Below, one piece after another: positions 1 through 11,091 of a stretch of DNA of 64,000 nucleotides. Position 1 is the stretch's first letter, and each line of letters opens with the position of its first letter. Origin of the DNA: Cryptomeria japonica (taxonomy: Eukaryota > Streptophyta > Pinopsida > Cupressales > Cupressaceae); the NCBI RefSeq assembly GCF_030272615.1, contig NC_081405.1, positions 20,996,047 through 21,060,046 on the forward strand, read 5' to 3'. The notes beneath the pieces are model-generated. The model saw nothing but the letters and a program-made list of their open reading frames with translations, ran no database searches and was not told the DNA's origin. A program made the translations under genes and the position numbers.

Positions 1-640
1 GGCTAACATTTTTTGAAGTGATCTGATGTATGACAGGTCTGAGGGTTTCTTGCAGGTATTGTCACGACAAGATTAAGGGTTTGATACCCTTTGAGGGAAG
101 TTGACATTAATAATCAAATAAGAAGTTATGTTTCAAGTTGTTGTCAATTTATTGATAATACGTAATGATTTTAATCATTCTAACATTGATCTTGGCTGTA
201 AGGTGTGATAAGGTTCTTATGCAGAATAGTGGAATGGTTTGTTCCAAATCTGGCAAGATAAGAGTAAAAGAATTCAGATAAGAGGTGTTTTTGGACATCA
301 TAATCGAGGACATCATTATCAGGGAAGGGTCGTATTGCAACGAATAGGAAATTTTGGATGATTTTTAAATATTCTTTCAAATAGATTAACCTAGATGTGA
401 ATTATCCAGGGATTCATGTATCTTGTACTTTATTATTAGCTTTCTATAGCATTAGTTTTCTGATCCATTAATGGATCTGGGCTAGACCAAAGGTTTTCTT
501 CCCTCCAATCTTTCCTACCGGTGTCCACACTGAATGGAGTTGTAATTATCATTTTTAATTAATAAAATTTCTTTGGCTTTGGCCTTTTACCGATAAAAAA
601 TAAAATAAAAAAATTACAATATAGAAGAGATGAGAAACTA
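1..640 (+). mobile_element. Possible 3' tail of a LINE retrotransposon
   Basis: The stretch ends in a T-rich untranslated-looking segment (about 530-600) containing AATAAAATTTCTTTGGC and CCTTTTACCG, followed directly by an A-rich run with interspersed T (592-620). Plant L1-type LINEs often end this way, with a TTTGGCC-rich 3' UTR and a short poly-A tail. No reverse transcriptase or endonuclease frame is present, so only the 3' end could remain, entering from left of the window. No target-site duplication was found. The call is by resemblance only. Confidence 0.33.
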
Positions 641-977
641 AGTAATGCAGAGGAATAATGTGGCTTTTTGTAAGTCAACATTTTGAATTTCTAGTTGAAC
701 TATTGAGGCCATATGAAAGGTGATAAAAAATTAGGAGTCTATAAATGTATTTTTTATCAAAAAAAATTAAGAGCACTAATTTTGATACGTCACCATTCCT
801 TAATGAGGCCACACCATACAACCTAGTCCCCATTGTATGATTTCATATTCTACTATTGTAATCTTCAAATATCCATCTATCTTCATCTTTTTCCTTTAAT
901 ATGGTTGTGCTAAAATGTATAGTGGGACTTATTTTGAGGCTATAATAAAAAGTTATATCACTTTCTTGGTATTAATT
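641..977. other. AT-rich intergenic DNA, nothing recognised
   Basis: There is no open frame, repeat or recognised motif. The last four bases (974-977, AATT) flank the TIR element that follows. Confidence 0.6.
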
Positions 978-1964
978 GGGTGAACTCACAATGATGGATC
1001 CCACTTTTTGGTACATCCTGATTTTTTCTGAAATCATACATTTTTTAGAAAATATAATGATTTAAGATTTAGGAGGTCCCATTTGAAGTAATTAATTGAA
1101 GAGAGTTAGATCAAAGGCTCTTAGATCAAAACTTATTGGATAGAACCTCTCTACTTCTAAATCATACTTGCAATGGGGTCTCCTTTGCATCTATCAAATG
1201 CTAATAAAAAACCAATTTTACATTAGCTTTTGGGGGGTCAAATGAATTCATTTAGAAGTTTAAAAAAAAAATATTTAGTCCTTATTATAAGCTTTCCAAA
1301 TAGTATAATTTTTAATATATTTAATTTCATTAATATATTTTTATTTTATTTCTTATGAATGTAGGTTTTTCATCAAACATGAACTTCTTAGTTCAATGCA
1401 TTGGGAAAAATAGTAAACTAATTCAAAAAAATTCTAAAAAATATCTATGTACTAGGTATTGATGTCTTCTTTCTAACAAAAAAATAAAATAAAATGTTGA
1501 TATATATAGAACAAGTTATGTGTTCAAACGTACACCTATATCTAAATTATAATTAGCCAGACTTCAAAACTTAATAAAATAAAAAATATTCAATATATCA
1601 CTATCAAACCAACTGCATGCCCTGGGTATTGATGATACAAACCAAAATTCAAAATAATTAAGTTTTTATCATTTATAGAAAAAGTTATGCATTTCGGGAT
1701 GCACATCACTCTAAAAAAATGTTGTTTGATGTAGAAAACTACTTTTTGAGGGAGACGGAAAAATCAATAAATTTTTATTCAATTTTTTTTTTTTTAAAAT
1801 TTAGAATCTGCAAACAAGATGTTACAAATCACTAGTTTACACCATCTTCAAATTCTTAATGGTTTAAAAGTTATAGGTGTCGAAAAGTGATGACTTTTTT
1901 TCAGAATGTTCATCTAAGTGTCAAAGTTGGTCAAAAAGTGGTAACTAGTATTGTGAGTTCACCC
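978..1964. mobile_element. Non-autonomous TIR DNA transposon (about 987 bp)
   Basis: GGGTGAACTCACAAT at 978-992 is repeated exactly inverted at 1950-1964. Similarity continues inward for about 20 bp, both ends having a CCACTTTTTG-like segment. AATT flanks both ends (974-977 and 1965-1968); it is palindromic, so it could be a 4-bp target duplication or part of the inverted repeat. The interior is AT-rich with no coding frame, as in a MITE-like or deletion-derivative element. The superfamily cannot be assigned: TSD length is ambiguous and the termini match no family I can name with confidence. Confidence 0.55.
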
Positions 1965-3407
1965 AATTCTAGGCCACAAAAATGAATTCAAGTTCATATT
2001 AATATCATCTGTGCAATGAAGAGACATGTTTGATGTTTTAGTGTTGTGTCTAGAAGAAAAATGTAACATTTAAAAGGCCTAAAATTAAATTTGTCAATGT
2101 TTAAAATATAAATAATAAAATTCATAGAATTAGATGTGTTTATGGTTATCTAGGTTCACTCAGGTTCACTCAAATCCTTCATCAAACTTCTAATCTATTT
2201 TGCCCCATTTATATTAGGCCGAATTTATGACTAAGTCTCTCAATCAATCAATACTCAGATCCTTTTTTGTGCCTCAAGTTTTTGATTATCCAAATATGTT
2301 AATTTGACAAATAGAGAGGATAATGAGATTATGTTTTTAAATTATTACTAGCTCAAAAGATTTACTTTTATATTTGTGGACTTTGATATCCTTTTCACCA
2401 AATTAGATAAGATTTAATGTTATTATAGATCTGAAGTATTTGTTATATTGCCAAGTCTTTGAATTTGAAAAGGATATTGACAATATTATAAGCTACACTC
2501 CAAAGTAAGGTGGGTCTACTCTTTGGACCAATGGTAGGTCTTAAACTATATTTTTAAGGTGAAAGTAAGATATATATTTATAATTGAAATTAGGTTCATT
2601 TGGACAACAATACTAAATTTCATTTTTATACCCTCAAAATATTTATCTTGTCTATATAGAGACAAAAAATAAATTTAATAAAAAATAAATTTTTTGTTCT
2701 TGGAAATAGGATATGATAAATTTACCCGTCCCAAACTTTGAAAGGCAATGCCTAAAAATAATTTTATATAACTTACACTAATTTCAAGGTCTATAAACTA
2801 TATATGATTACTTCACATAACTAGAAGTGAAGATGAATGACTATAAAATATTATGTTGTATTTATAATATTTTGAAGTCTCATTTAAGTAAGATGCTCCC
2901 ATATTCCCTAAAATAAGAATCAAGTGTCAACCTAAGTTCATGGAAAAAAAACCACATTTCTAAGAAAAAATAACAAAGATGGTTGAAATGATAAATAATA
3001 TAGATCATACTTCCCTTTCTAGATTAAATATCATGCTACTAAGTACTTAATCTATAGATATTAGCCTACAACTATTAGTTATTGAAGCCTAAGAATGGAG
3101 ATACAATAATAACTACCACAAATAATTTAATAAATGATTGCATATTGAGCACTGAGAGATCTAATTTGGATTAACTTCTAGGATTTGATTATCATGGGAA
3201 AATTAATGATCAATAAATTTTCTAATTGATTTAATTTAAATAATGATGATATAAATTATAATTACATTGTTCTTTTTATTAAATTTATATCCAAGGTATT
3301 AATGCATGGTTAGAGATTGAATTTATATTTTTTAAATCTTTTTTTTAAGGCTAGATGCATTCTTCTAGATTATTTATTTTTTAGAGAAATTATTATACTC
3401 TAAATTT
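1965..3407. other. AT-rich intergenic DNA, nothing recognised
   Basis: No coding frame above background, no clear repeat and no RNA gene were seen on either strand. Confidence 0.55.
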
Positions 3408-3665
3408 AATGTCAATACAACAAGAGAATTACTTTTTGACAAAATCATTCTAATATTTGAGATTCATTATCTAGACATCATGTATAAATGTGTAACATAT
3501 TATGAATATGAGTATCTCAAGATTAGAAATAAATTTGTATGTCAATATAGGAAGATTACTTTTTGACAATATCATTCTAATATTTGAAATTCATTCTCTA
3601 GACATCATGTATAAATTTATAACATACTATGAATAGGAATATCTTAATATTAGAAATAAGTTTGT
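3408..3665. repeat. Diverged tandem duplication, about 126-bp unit
   Basis: Two adjacent copies share TTACTTTTTGACAA, ATCATTCTAATATTTGA, CTAGACATCATGTATAAAT and TATTAGAAATAA in the same order. They start near 3408 and 3541. The copies differ at many single bases, so the duplication is not recent. No coding content. Confidence 0.6.
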
Positions 3666-4173
3666 TCCTTTGAGTGAAATAGTTATAGTAAGATTAAGTA
3701 TGGCTCATATAGAAATTGAAGACTTTATATTTTAGGTTAAACATTATATATAGGATAGTCTAAAAAATTATCTTTTATTAATCTATTTTTCTACAAGTAA
3801 GATTGAGTACATTTAATAATTAGGTTATTCACAAAAGGGGGAAATGGGTTAGAACTAGTGACTAGTTTGTCTCTAATTGAATTATACAAGATTTAATTAT
3901 TTGAAGAGTTCCGAGATTATAATCTCATGAAAATATTTTTTGTTTTATTCTAGATTTGTTATGTTACCAATTATTTACTACGAGGTTTGGTAATCATTCA
4001 TAGGACACCAAATCTTACCTACATTAGGTGAAATTTGAAAAAAAATAGATATAGTGAGTGAGAAAATGGTGAAACCTAATTTATAGGTGTTAGTTACTAT
4101 TATCAATGAAGCCTGCACCCTTGCTAAAGCTGTGAACTTCAGCTGCCTATTGAAACATGGGAACACTTCTAGG
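3666..4173. other. AT-rich intergenic DNA, nothing recognised
   Basis: Only short chance frames occur here. No motif or repeat was recognised. Confidence 0.5.
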
Positions 4174-4522
4174 TTGTGGGTAACCTAAAACTAAAATGAA
4201 CCTCTAGAGCAAGCTAGTTCTTTCTAACTAGCATTCACCTAAACCTAAAGATTTTTCTGAGAAAAGAGAAGGAGAACATAAAAATGAAACTACTATCTAA
4301 CAGGTGATACACCAAAAATGAATACCAGAAAACTTGGACAAACTGATTAACACACGAAATAACCAGTAATAAAAGGAAACCTTGCACAAATCAAAAAGTT
4401 CACAACATCTGCATCAACACTTCATAAGAAGGCTATAAAAATTATAATCTCAGCAAGAGAAAAGATGTTTTCTCACAAACTGAGGTTACTCTTACAACTG
4501 GCACAACCTATGACCTGCAAAT

Positions 4523-4584
4523 GATTAGAAAAACTCCCGCATAAAGGTGCTAAGATTAGAAAAACTCCTGCATAAAGGTGCTAA
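4523..4584. repeat. 31-bp perfect-period tandem duplication
   Basis: Two adjacent 31-bp units (4523-4553 and 4554-4584), each beginning GATTAGAAAAACTCC and ending AAAGGTGCTAA, differ at one base. This is a recent small duplication inside the possible LTR. Confidence 0.85.
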
Positions 4585-5340
4585 CAACAACACAATCACA
4601 AGGATAAAAGACATCACTTCAAAAACAAAAAATCTGAGAAGGCAAAATATGTATTATTGTCAAAAGGTGTTACAAAACTTATCAAAACTCTTTTGAAAAT
4701 TGGTTACAAATTCCTTCCTTTCTGCAGAGAGAACTCAAAAATTACAGTCTGCCAGAAGCAAAAGGTAAGAACCCCTGAAATAATGAAGTCCTGTAGTATA
4801 TATGCTTTTTCAAAAGGCAGATAATGAATAAAATAATCCACCTCCTCTTGGGCGAGCAGAACAAAAAAACCCACTTGGAAAGACCTGAAACATGTCTGAA
4901 AGGGAGAAACCTGGGCCAAAAGTCAAGCCAAGCCATGCTGCAACCATAAAAGCTCTTAAAAGCACCATAAATGGCCCCAAAATATCACTGATAGGCCTGC
5001 AAACCTTCATTAATGTGAAAAAAAAATCTCCTTGACTTTACCAATAAAATATGAATAGAAAAATATCTCATAAAGTGATTTATAAAATATCAATTTAATA
5101 AATACTTTACTTATTCATTTACATTTAAGCCCAAAGAATAAATAAAAATAAGAAAATTATTTAATTAAGTGGCAAAAAAAATAAAACTTTAACAAATAAT
5201 CCTATTATTTAATTTATTCTACTTAAGTCAAGACATTAATAAATAATAAGACATATATATTTAATAAAATGATTTATTTAATTTTGTCACTTTATTAAAT
5301 AATTTCCTTATTAAATTTATAAAAAAAAACCTAAGAATAA

Positions 5341-5428
5341 TGTTTGATAAGTGATTTTATTTACCACTTAATAAATATTAATTACATGCTAATGTTTATT
5401 AAGTGATAAATAAAATCACTTATTAAAC
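5341..5428. repeat. Foldback: about 40-bp arms, 9-bp loop
   Basis: The segment 5341-5380 is nearly the reverse complement of 5390-5428; both arms contain the ATAAAATCACTTAT-type core in opposite orientations. Only a few positions mismatch. The transcript could fold into a long AT-rich hairpin. It lies in the AT-rich half of the possible LTR and has no coding content. Confidence 0.8.
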
Positions 5429-5472
5429 ATTTCTTACATTATAAGATGCAAAACATTGCATATAATCACCCC

Positions 5473-8215
5473 TAAGTCTTTCACGGGTAATTAGAAAGGA
5501 AAAGAAGAAAATAAAACAAAGGCAAAAATGCCTATGTCATCGATGATATTTAGGGAAAAGAAAACCCTAAAAAGATCATTTCATCTCTCATTCGATATTT
5601 TTGTCATTCTTCTTCTCTCTTGAACGTCGCCAATAAGGGTTTGCTGTAGGTTCGAGTTGCTGGAAATGATGATTTGCAGACTCAAAGGGTGCATTTTTGA
5701 TGATTCTCTTTGCCATTTGAGAGCCGCCAAGGGAATTATTCTGGTGGTTCGAAACTGCAATTTGTAGATTCTAGGTGAGATTTTTCTGAGAAATGCCTGG
5801 CCGCCATGGATGATTTTCTGCAGAAATTCTGGAAACAACTTGGCTTTTTTTTTATAAATCTGCCATGGCACTGCTGTAGGGTTTGAACCAATTTTCTGAA
5901 GAAATTTGCAAGGCTTTTGTTCCATTATTATCTGCCATAGGTAAGCATCCTCTTTGTGCAAAAGAACTTGATTTTATCAGATTTTCTTAAAAAATATTGA
6001 CTGGAAAAATCGTGAAAACAATGTTGTTGTTTGAAATGCTAAAAAAAAAATGACATGGCTGCTTGCAAATTTACTCTACACTTTTGAGGTTGCATACTTG
6101 GATTTTTAAGGCTATTACTGCAAATACAATCCTCATCTTGATGCCATAAAAAAACCCAATATATGTGGTGAGAAAGACAATTGAATGGCTGCATATTGTT
6201 TTGGTTAATTCTGAGTATATGCCATATATGACTGTATTAAACCATCTTCATGTTTGTTGTAGCTGCATATGACTGCTTAAAATCTACAAATTTTCCTTTG
6301 TATGCTTCCTAATACTTCAAATTTGCCCTTAAGATGTATAAGATCGGTGAATGCTCTTTGTTATTCTCATATATGGCATTATTCTTAAATGCTGCAACAA
6401 AGGTATGATTGTCATTATTACTTTGGAGCTGTTCTTAGATGTTTGCTGTTATGATCTGCTCTATGATAGTCTTTTGAATGTTGAGCATTGCCTTTAGCAC
6501 CTGCAACTATGAGACCTTATAACTAATAATGACTTGGAATCTCATAGTCCTTTGGAATTTTATGTGCCACTTTGCTATGGCGACATTACTGTTTCTTTTA
6601 TTGCAGACCCTTGAACATCTATCTTGATTGACTAGCATATCACCATGGTTGCTATCTTCATTAACATATTACTCTTCATTCTAAGATAGATTGCACATTG
6701 TCCTTTCGCTGTCTCAAGGGTTGCATAACCACTATTAGTCTTTTGAATTTGTACTATTGAATGTTCCCTAAGGTTCTTTATGGACAACCCCCTATATGCA
6801 CTGTATTTTCTCATTATCATGCATAAATACCTTTTCTTCAAACCTATAATAAGACCTTATGGGGCTCTTGTTCTTTGGACTGAGTGCATTCCCTTTAGTG
6901 CATCAAAACTGCCTATTATTTCCCTATGAGAAAACTGTCTAAAGGCTGCTTATGCAAATTATGCTTCTTGTATGCTCCAATTTGATACTTGACAACAGTT
7001 GTAGGTTGGATTTCATACATTGCTATCTTCATACTATGCATATATTCATGAATGTGGCCTCCCACATGATCAAATTATATTGATTGAAAATTACCCCAAA
7101 GCCTTAATTTTGAAATGACTGCCACACTAAAATATATTCCGACTGAGATTACTCTTGGACTGTTTGGTAGTCAAAAATTGCATATGATTGAGTGTGCATC
7201 TTCACTGCGTTTTCACTACAGAAACCTCTGTATATTGTCTTGAGGTTATACTCTACTTTCAAACTGTTGTAATACTTCCAATGTCTTTTCATGCATGTCC
7301 TTTGTGTAATAAGAATGTATACTTAGTCCCTTTGTGCCTTCAGAACTACTTCTGATCATTCTACTCTTAACCACCCATAACTTGTACTCTGGTTCTAGTA
7401 CCTATCATTTTGAGCCTTGTGACTATTGAAATGTAGCTTTTTGGAACACTGTGATGGCACCTCTTTGATATTGACACATTAAATGATGAGCCTTCCTTCT
7501 TAACTACAATTATCATGATGATCATGCAATCTTCCTTAATTCTCCTGTACAATGGTCTCTGTGAATGAGTGCCCCTCGTTTATGATAGTATGTTGGTGCT
7601 GACATTTAGGACTCTCATGTTCCTATCAGCCTATTGCCATGAGCGACATGTACTCCTTTACTGTGACCACCGTAGGAGACGGGTAAGGATTGTTTCACTG
7701 ATATCATAATAATCTGTCCTTAATGTCATACATGCTGAGCTCAACCCTCGTGGGAGCCCATTTTTCCCACATGCCGATATTTAATTTAAGTAATAAGCGA
7801 TAATACTTTACCTATATCTGCACATTGGACAAATTGTTAGACAAAAACTATGAGTTTTCATATATGTTCCTTCCTGTTTCTGATACGTACAATGTTTGGA
7901 CTGGTATAATGCATTGTAGGAGTGGATTGTGCATGCATTGATGATGTATATGCAAGGATATGGTATCCCGAGCTCTAATACAATTCTCTTATCTCCTTGC
8001 AGACACTTGGAGTAGCAGGGGACTTCTGCGAAGGAGTTGGATATGAAGCTACTCAACTTGCGGGGGGTTCGTCATTACGAGGCAATGACGGGTCCCTTAT
8101 CTTTGTTTATATTTTGTTTTTACATGCACCATCTTCTTGTATAATGCATCATAGGTAGTCATTCCCACGGCTTGTGTGGGAGCATCTCATTTAACATTTA
8201 TGAATAAAGAAAAAT
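5473..8215 (+). other. Gene-like non-coding stretch, possible transcription unit
   Basis: There is no long open frame, but composition and signals differ from the flanks. A telo-box-like AAACCCTAA occurs near 5563, followed by a pyrimidine-rich segment typical of plant 5' leaders. ATAG/GTAAGC near 5940 resembles a splice donor. TTATTGCAG near 6605 and CTCCTTGCAG near 8002 resemble acceptors. AATAAA lies near 8203. It could be the decayed 5' part of a host gene, a non-coding RNA gene, or part of an LTR element. The signals are individually weak. Confidence 0.25.
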
Positions 8216-9488
8216 TCCTTTTCAAATATGCAATGTTGTATGGTTCTTGATTGGTTGTGAACACTTGCATTTACCTGGAACTCTTTTTGGCATTCTATAG
8301 TATCCCTTGGCAAAACACAAACAACAGACATGTCCCCTTAAAACTATAAAACTTGACCATCTCCACCTGATTGAGCTGGAGAATAAAAATGGATATTTTA
8401 TTTTGGTCAAGAAAAATCAAAGACAAAAATTAGAAGAGAAATTTATGTATGAAGAAGTAAAATATAGAGAAGAAAAGCATAGTAGATATTATTTGGTGGC
8501 TAGAGAAAGATGACATCTCTTAGTAGAAGAAGAGATGGATAGGATTAAGGTATTGTTGAATTCAAATAAAAATAATATGAGGGAAGATGCATCAAGTTGG
8601 GTAGCAAGAAAGTGGTCAAATTAGTGATTTTAGTCATTGTATGGTCGTGTTATTGAAAGTATTATCAATAATATGATTGTGTTATGCTCAGGTAAATACT
8701 AAGACATAACATGATCACATTTTGTAAAATATAAAAAATGATGCCATTTTATGTTCAACAAAACACAATCACATATTATAGAACATAAAATGCTATCATA
8801 TTTAATATTTTAAAAAAATATAATCATATTTTTTAAAACATTCAATGCAAAAGAATGTGATTACATTTTGAAGATGAGCACATTATGTAACATGCTCATA
8901 TTTTTTACTATTCTTAACCTTATTTTCCTTTGTAATAGGTTTGGATAATGAGTCTAACTAGTCGGGCTTTTGATTTACCCCTATTTGTTGTGATTTGTTC
9001 TTCAATGGAATATCTCAACTTCAACATAACCAAATTTGTTCATTTTATAATATTTGACAAAATTACCACCAAAATGTTGCATGTCGTCTTAGCCTTCTAA
9101 CTATATATTTTTTTATTGTATGTAGAATACATTAACATATATATTTTTATTTTCTCTTATAAATGACTCTATATTTATCCAATGCATATATATATTTATT
9201 TTTTCTTTATGACTTTGGATCCACTCATTAAAATTTGAAAAATCATTATATACGACTATTCTATACTTAATTATTTACACATTCAAAAAATATTTCTATT
9301 TTTTTTGTGAAACTTATGTGACATGCATGCTCAATGATGAAATTTAAGAGACGAATCCACTTCATAAGCTTAACTAAAAATATTTAATAAAAAAAATACA
9401 AATTTTAGCACTCACTCTTAACAATATTTTTATGGAGACATTTTAGAAAATAAGGGTGTACATCAAGAACTATGTTATATTTTAGTAT
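8216..9488. other. AT-rich intergenic DNA, nothing recognised
   Basis: A 68-residue frame at 8307-8513 has no recognisable domain and no supporting context. The rest is A/T-rich with short poly-A and poly-T runs. Confidence 0.5.
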
Positions 9489-9868
9489 TGTTGGAGTGAT
9501 TAGGATATTTATCTGATTATTTAATAATTAGGTCCTTTAATTACTTTTCAATAAAGCTAAACCTAGGTGCTTTTTCCTTTTATTTAATTAGGCTAGTAAT
9601 AACTTAAGTTGTCTCATTCATTATGGTTGTGATACTTGGTGCATGCTAATTTAATCTAACATGTAGGGTTTTGCATCTAGGGTTTCATTCATGATTGTAT
9701 AAGGGTTCATTCATTCATTTTAATTGTAATCAATCAATTGTGTGTGCAATAATAAAAAATTTGTATGTTATCATTAAGCATATAATATTTACTTGATCTA
9801 TTTTCCTTGATAGGTGTTCTTCTTGCAAATTATTCTTGGCTCTTGTGGTTGTTTCATCAACTCTTACA
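9489..9868 (+). mobile_element. Short Copia-type LTR (380 bp), 5' LTR of an old outer element
   Basis: The segment starts TGTTGGAGTGATTAGG and ends CTCTTACA, so it has TG...CA ends, and it is followed directly by TGGTATTAGACT. That is a decayed form of TGGTATCAGAGC, the initiator-tRNA-Met primer site used by Copia elements. The short length and the GTTTTGCATCTAGGGTTTCATT-like body fit Copia LTRs. No partner LTR was found in the window. The rest of this element is probably split by the insertion of element A and may resume after 43694. Confidence 0.55.
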
Positions 9869-9880
9869 TGGTATTAGACT
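9869..9880 (+). promoter_or_regulatory. Decayed tRNA-Met primer binding site
   Basis: TGGTATTAGACT differs from the Copia primer site TGGTATCAGAGC at three of twelve positions. It lies directly after the LTR end. Confidence 0.5.
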
Positions 9881-10879
9881 AGATTTGTTAATTTCCTATC
9901 CAAATCCTTGAGGGATCCAACCTTGAGTGATTTTTAATGCACATTGGGCTCAAACATAGGTTGACATCATGTTCACGGCATCCCAAAACCCTAAGATTAT
10001 TTGTCATTTTGTGAAAATCCAAGTAGTTAAAGTTTTGGGTCAATTTGGTTAAGGAAACAAAAATCAAGTCAAAATTTAGGGGTGGCTAAATAAATTGGGC
10101 ATTTTGGAGAAAAACGAAGGTCACCATCAAGCTCAAAAGGCCCAAAAACCTTAAGATTGTTTATCATCTTGTCAAAATTAGAAACTGTAATTTTTTTTTA
10201 GGGTGTGGCCTTTTATGTAGGAGTCAAAAGTGTGCTTCATCCCATTTGGGTACACTATTTTATCCAATAATTAGAAGTGTGCTTTGTTTTATTTAGGTAC
10301 ATTATTTTATCCAATGGTCAAAAGCATGCTTCCTCTAATCTAGGCTCATCGTTTTATCTAGTGGTCTGAATGGTGCTTCGTAGGGTTCACCCTTTTATCT
10401 ATCGGTTCAAACGGTGCTTCGTAGGGTTCACACTTTTATCTAGCTGTTTGAATCATGCTTTGTCCAATCTAGGTTCACTCTTTTATCCAGCGATCCGAAA
10501 GGTGCTTCACAGGGTTCAACCTTTTTATCTACCACTTGGTCCAACACGTCCTCTATAATTTTTTATTTTTGAAAACCCTTCAAGCTTTCCAAACCCAATT
10601 GACCTAGGTGTGGATTTTTGGCCATAACTTTGTCATGTGGGCTTGAAATCATATAAAAAAGATATTGTCAAAAATTTGATTTTGGCATCAATCTAAATCT
10701 ATATATGGTTCAGTTAGATTTTGCACCAATTTTCTACACCAAGCCTTTAAAGTTAGCCGTCAGTTTTGTGCTTTTGCGGCCACATCTTGCACATTTAGAC
10801 TCTACTTTTCAATAACAAGATATTGGTGGAAAAATCTTAGAGTCCTCTATCTAGATCTCAAGTCCCTTTCTATAGAATA
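9881..10879 (+). other. Decayed untranslated leader of the outer Copia-type element
   Basis: No open frame spans this segment. It follows the primer site and contains the 47-bp minisatellite at 10231-10545. It ends at the insertion point of element A; the five bases GAATA at 10875-10879 are the left target-site copy. Assignment to the outer element is by position only. Confidence 0.4.
10231..10545. repeat. Minisatellite, seven copies of a 41-47 bp unit
   Basis: Seven units begin at 10231, 10278, 10325, 10371, 10412, 10454 and 10501. Each carries the order GTGCTTC or ATGCTTT, then a GGTTCAC or GGTACA-like box, then CTTTTATCTA or ATTTTATCCA. Unit lengths are 47, 47, 46, 41, 42 and 47 bp before the last partial unit. 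The shorter units have lost about 6 bp in the first spacer. There is no long frame, so the array is probably non-coding. Confidence 0.8.
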
Positions 10880-11091
10880 TGTTAGATTTGTGTGAATGTT
10901 GTTATTGATGTCAAACTTAGTGATTCAGTTAGGATCAGATGTGGCATGTTGAGCAACAGTGGAAGATAGGTATGTATGTGATGTTGAGAAATAATGGAAT
11001 AGGTATGTATATGATATTAAGTAGTAAGGCATGTATGGTTTACAAGAGTATTTTCTGGAAGATCCTCTGCTTCACGATCTTGTGTTTTTCT
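10880..11091 (+). mobile_element. Element A 5' LTR, left fragment
   Basis: It aligns to 22801-23057 of the 3' LTR, sharing TGTTAGATTTGTGTGAATG at the start, then GTGGCATGTTGAGCAA and AGATCCTCTGCTTCA. One internal GATGTTGAG-type repeat unit fewer is present than in the 3' LTR. The alignment stops at 11091, where element B begins. Confidence 0.85.

Larger units (their letters stand above)
4174..5472 (-). mobile_element. Possible LTR in minus orientation
   Basis: On the minus strand a purine-rich run (GAAAGACTTAGGGG, complement of about 5473-5486) sits directly before a sequence starting TGATTATATGCAA. That is how a polypurine tract precedes a 3' LTR. The segment has an AT-rich distal half and a TATA-like site near 4795-4806, resembling the LTR of element E further right. 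A matching start near 4174 reads TGTGGGTAACC on the plus strand, but there is no second LTR and no target duplication to confirm the ends. Boundaries and identity are inference. Confidence 0.25.

Noticed and set aside
5581-5961. A 126-residue minus-strand frame as a gene
   Set aside because: No domain, no supporting context, and it lies antisense to leader-like signals.
8307-8513. A 68-residue plus-strand frame rich in Lys and Glu
   Set aside because: Short, no recognisable motif and no neighbours to support it. Composition alone explains it.
10231-10545. CRISPR-like array
   Set aside because: The units are contiguous diverged tandem repeats without unique spacers, in a plant retrotransposon.
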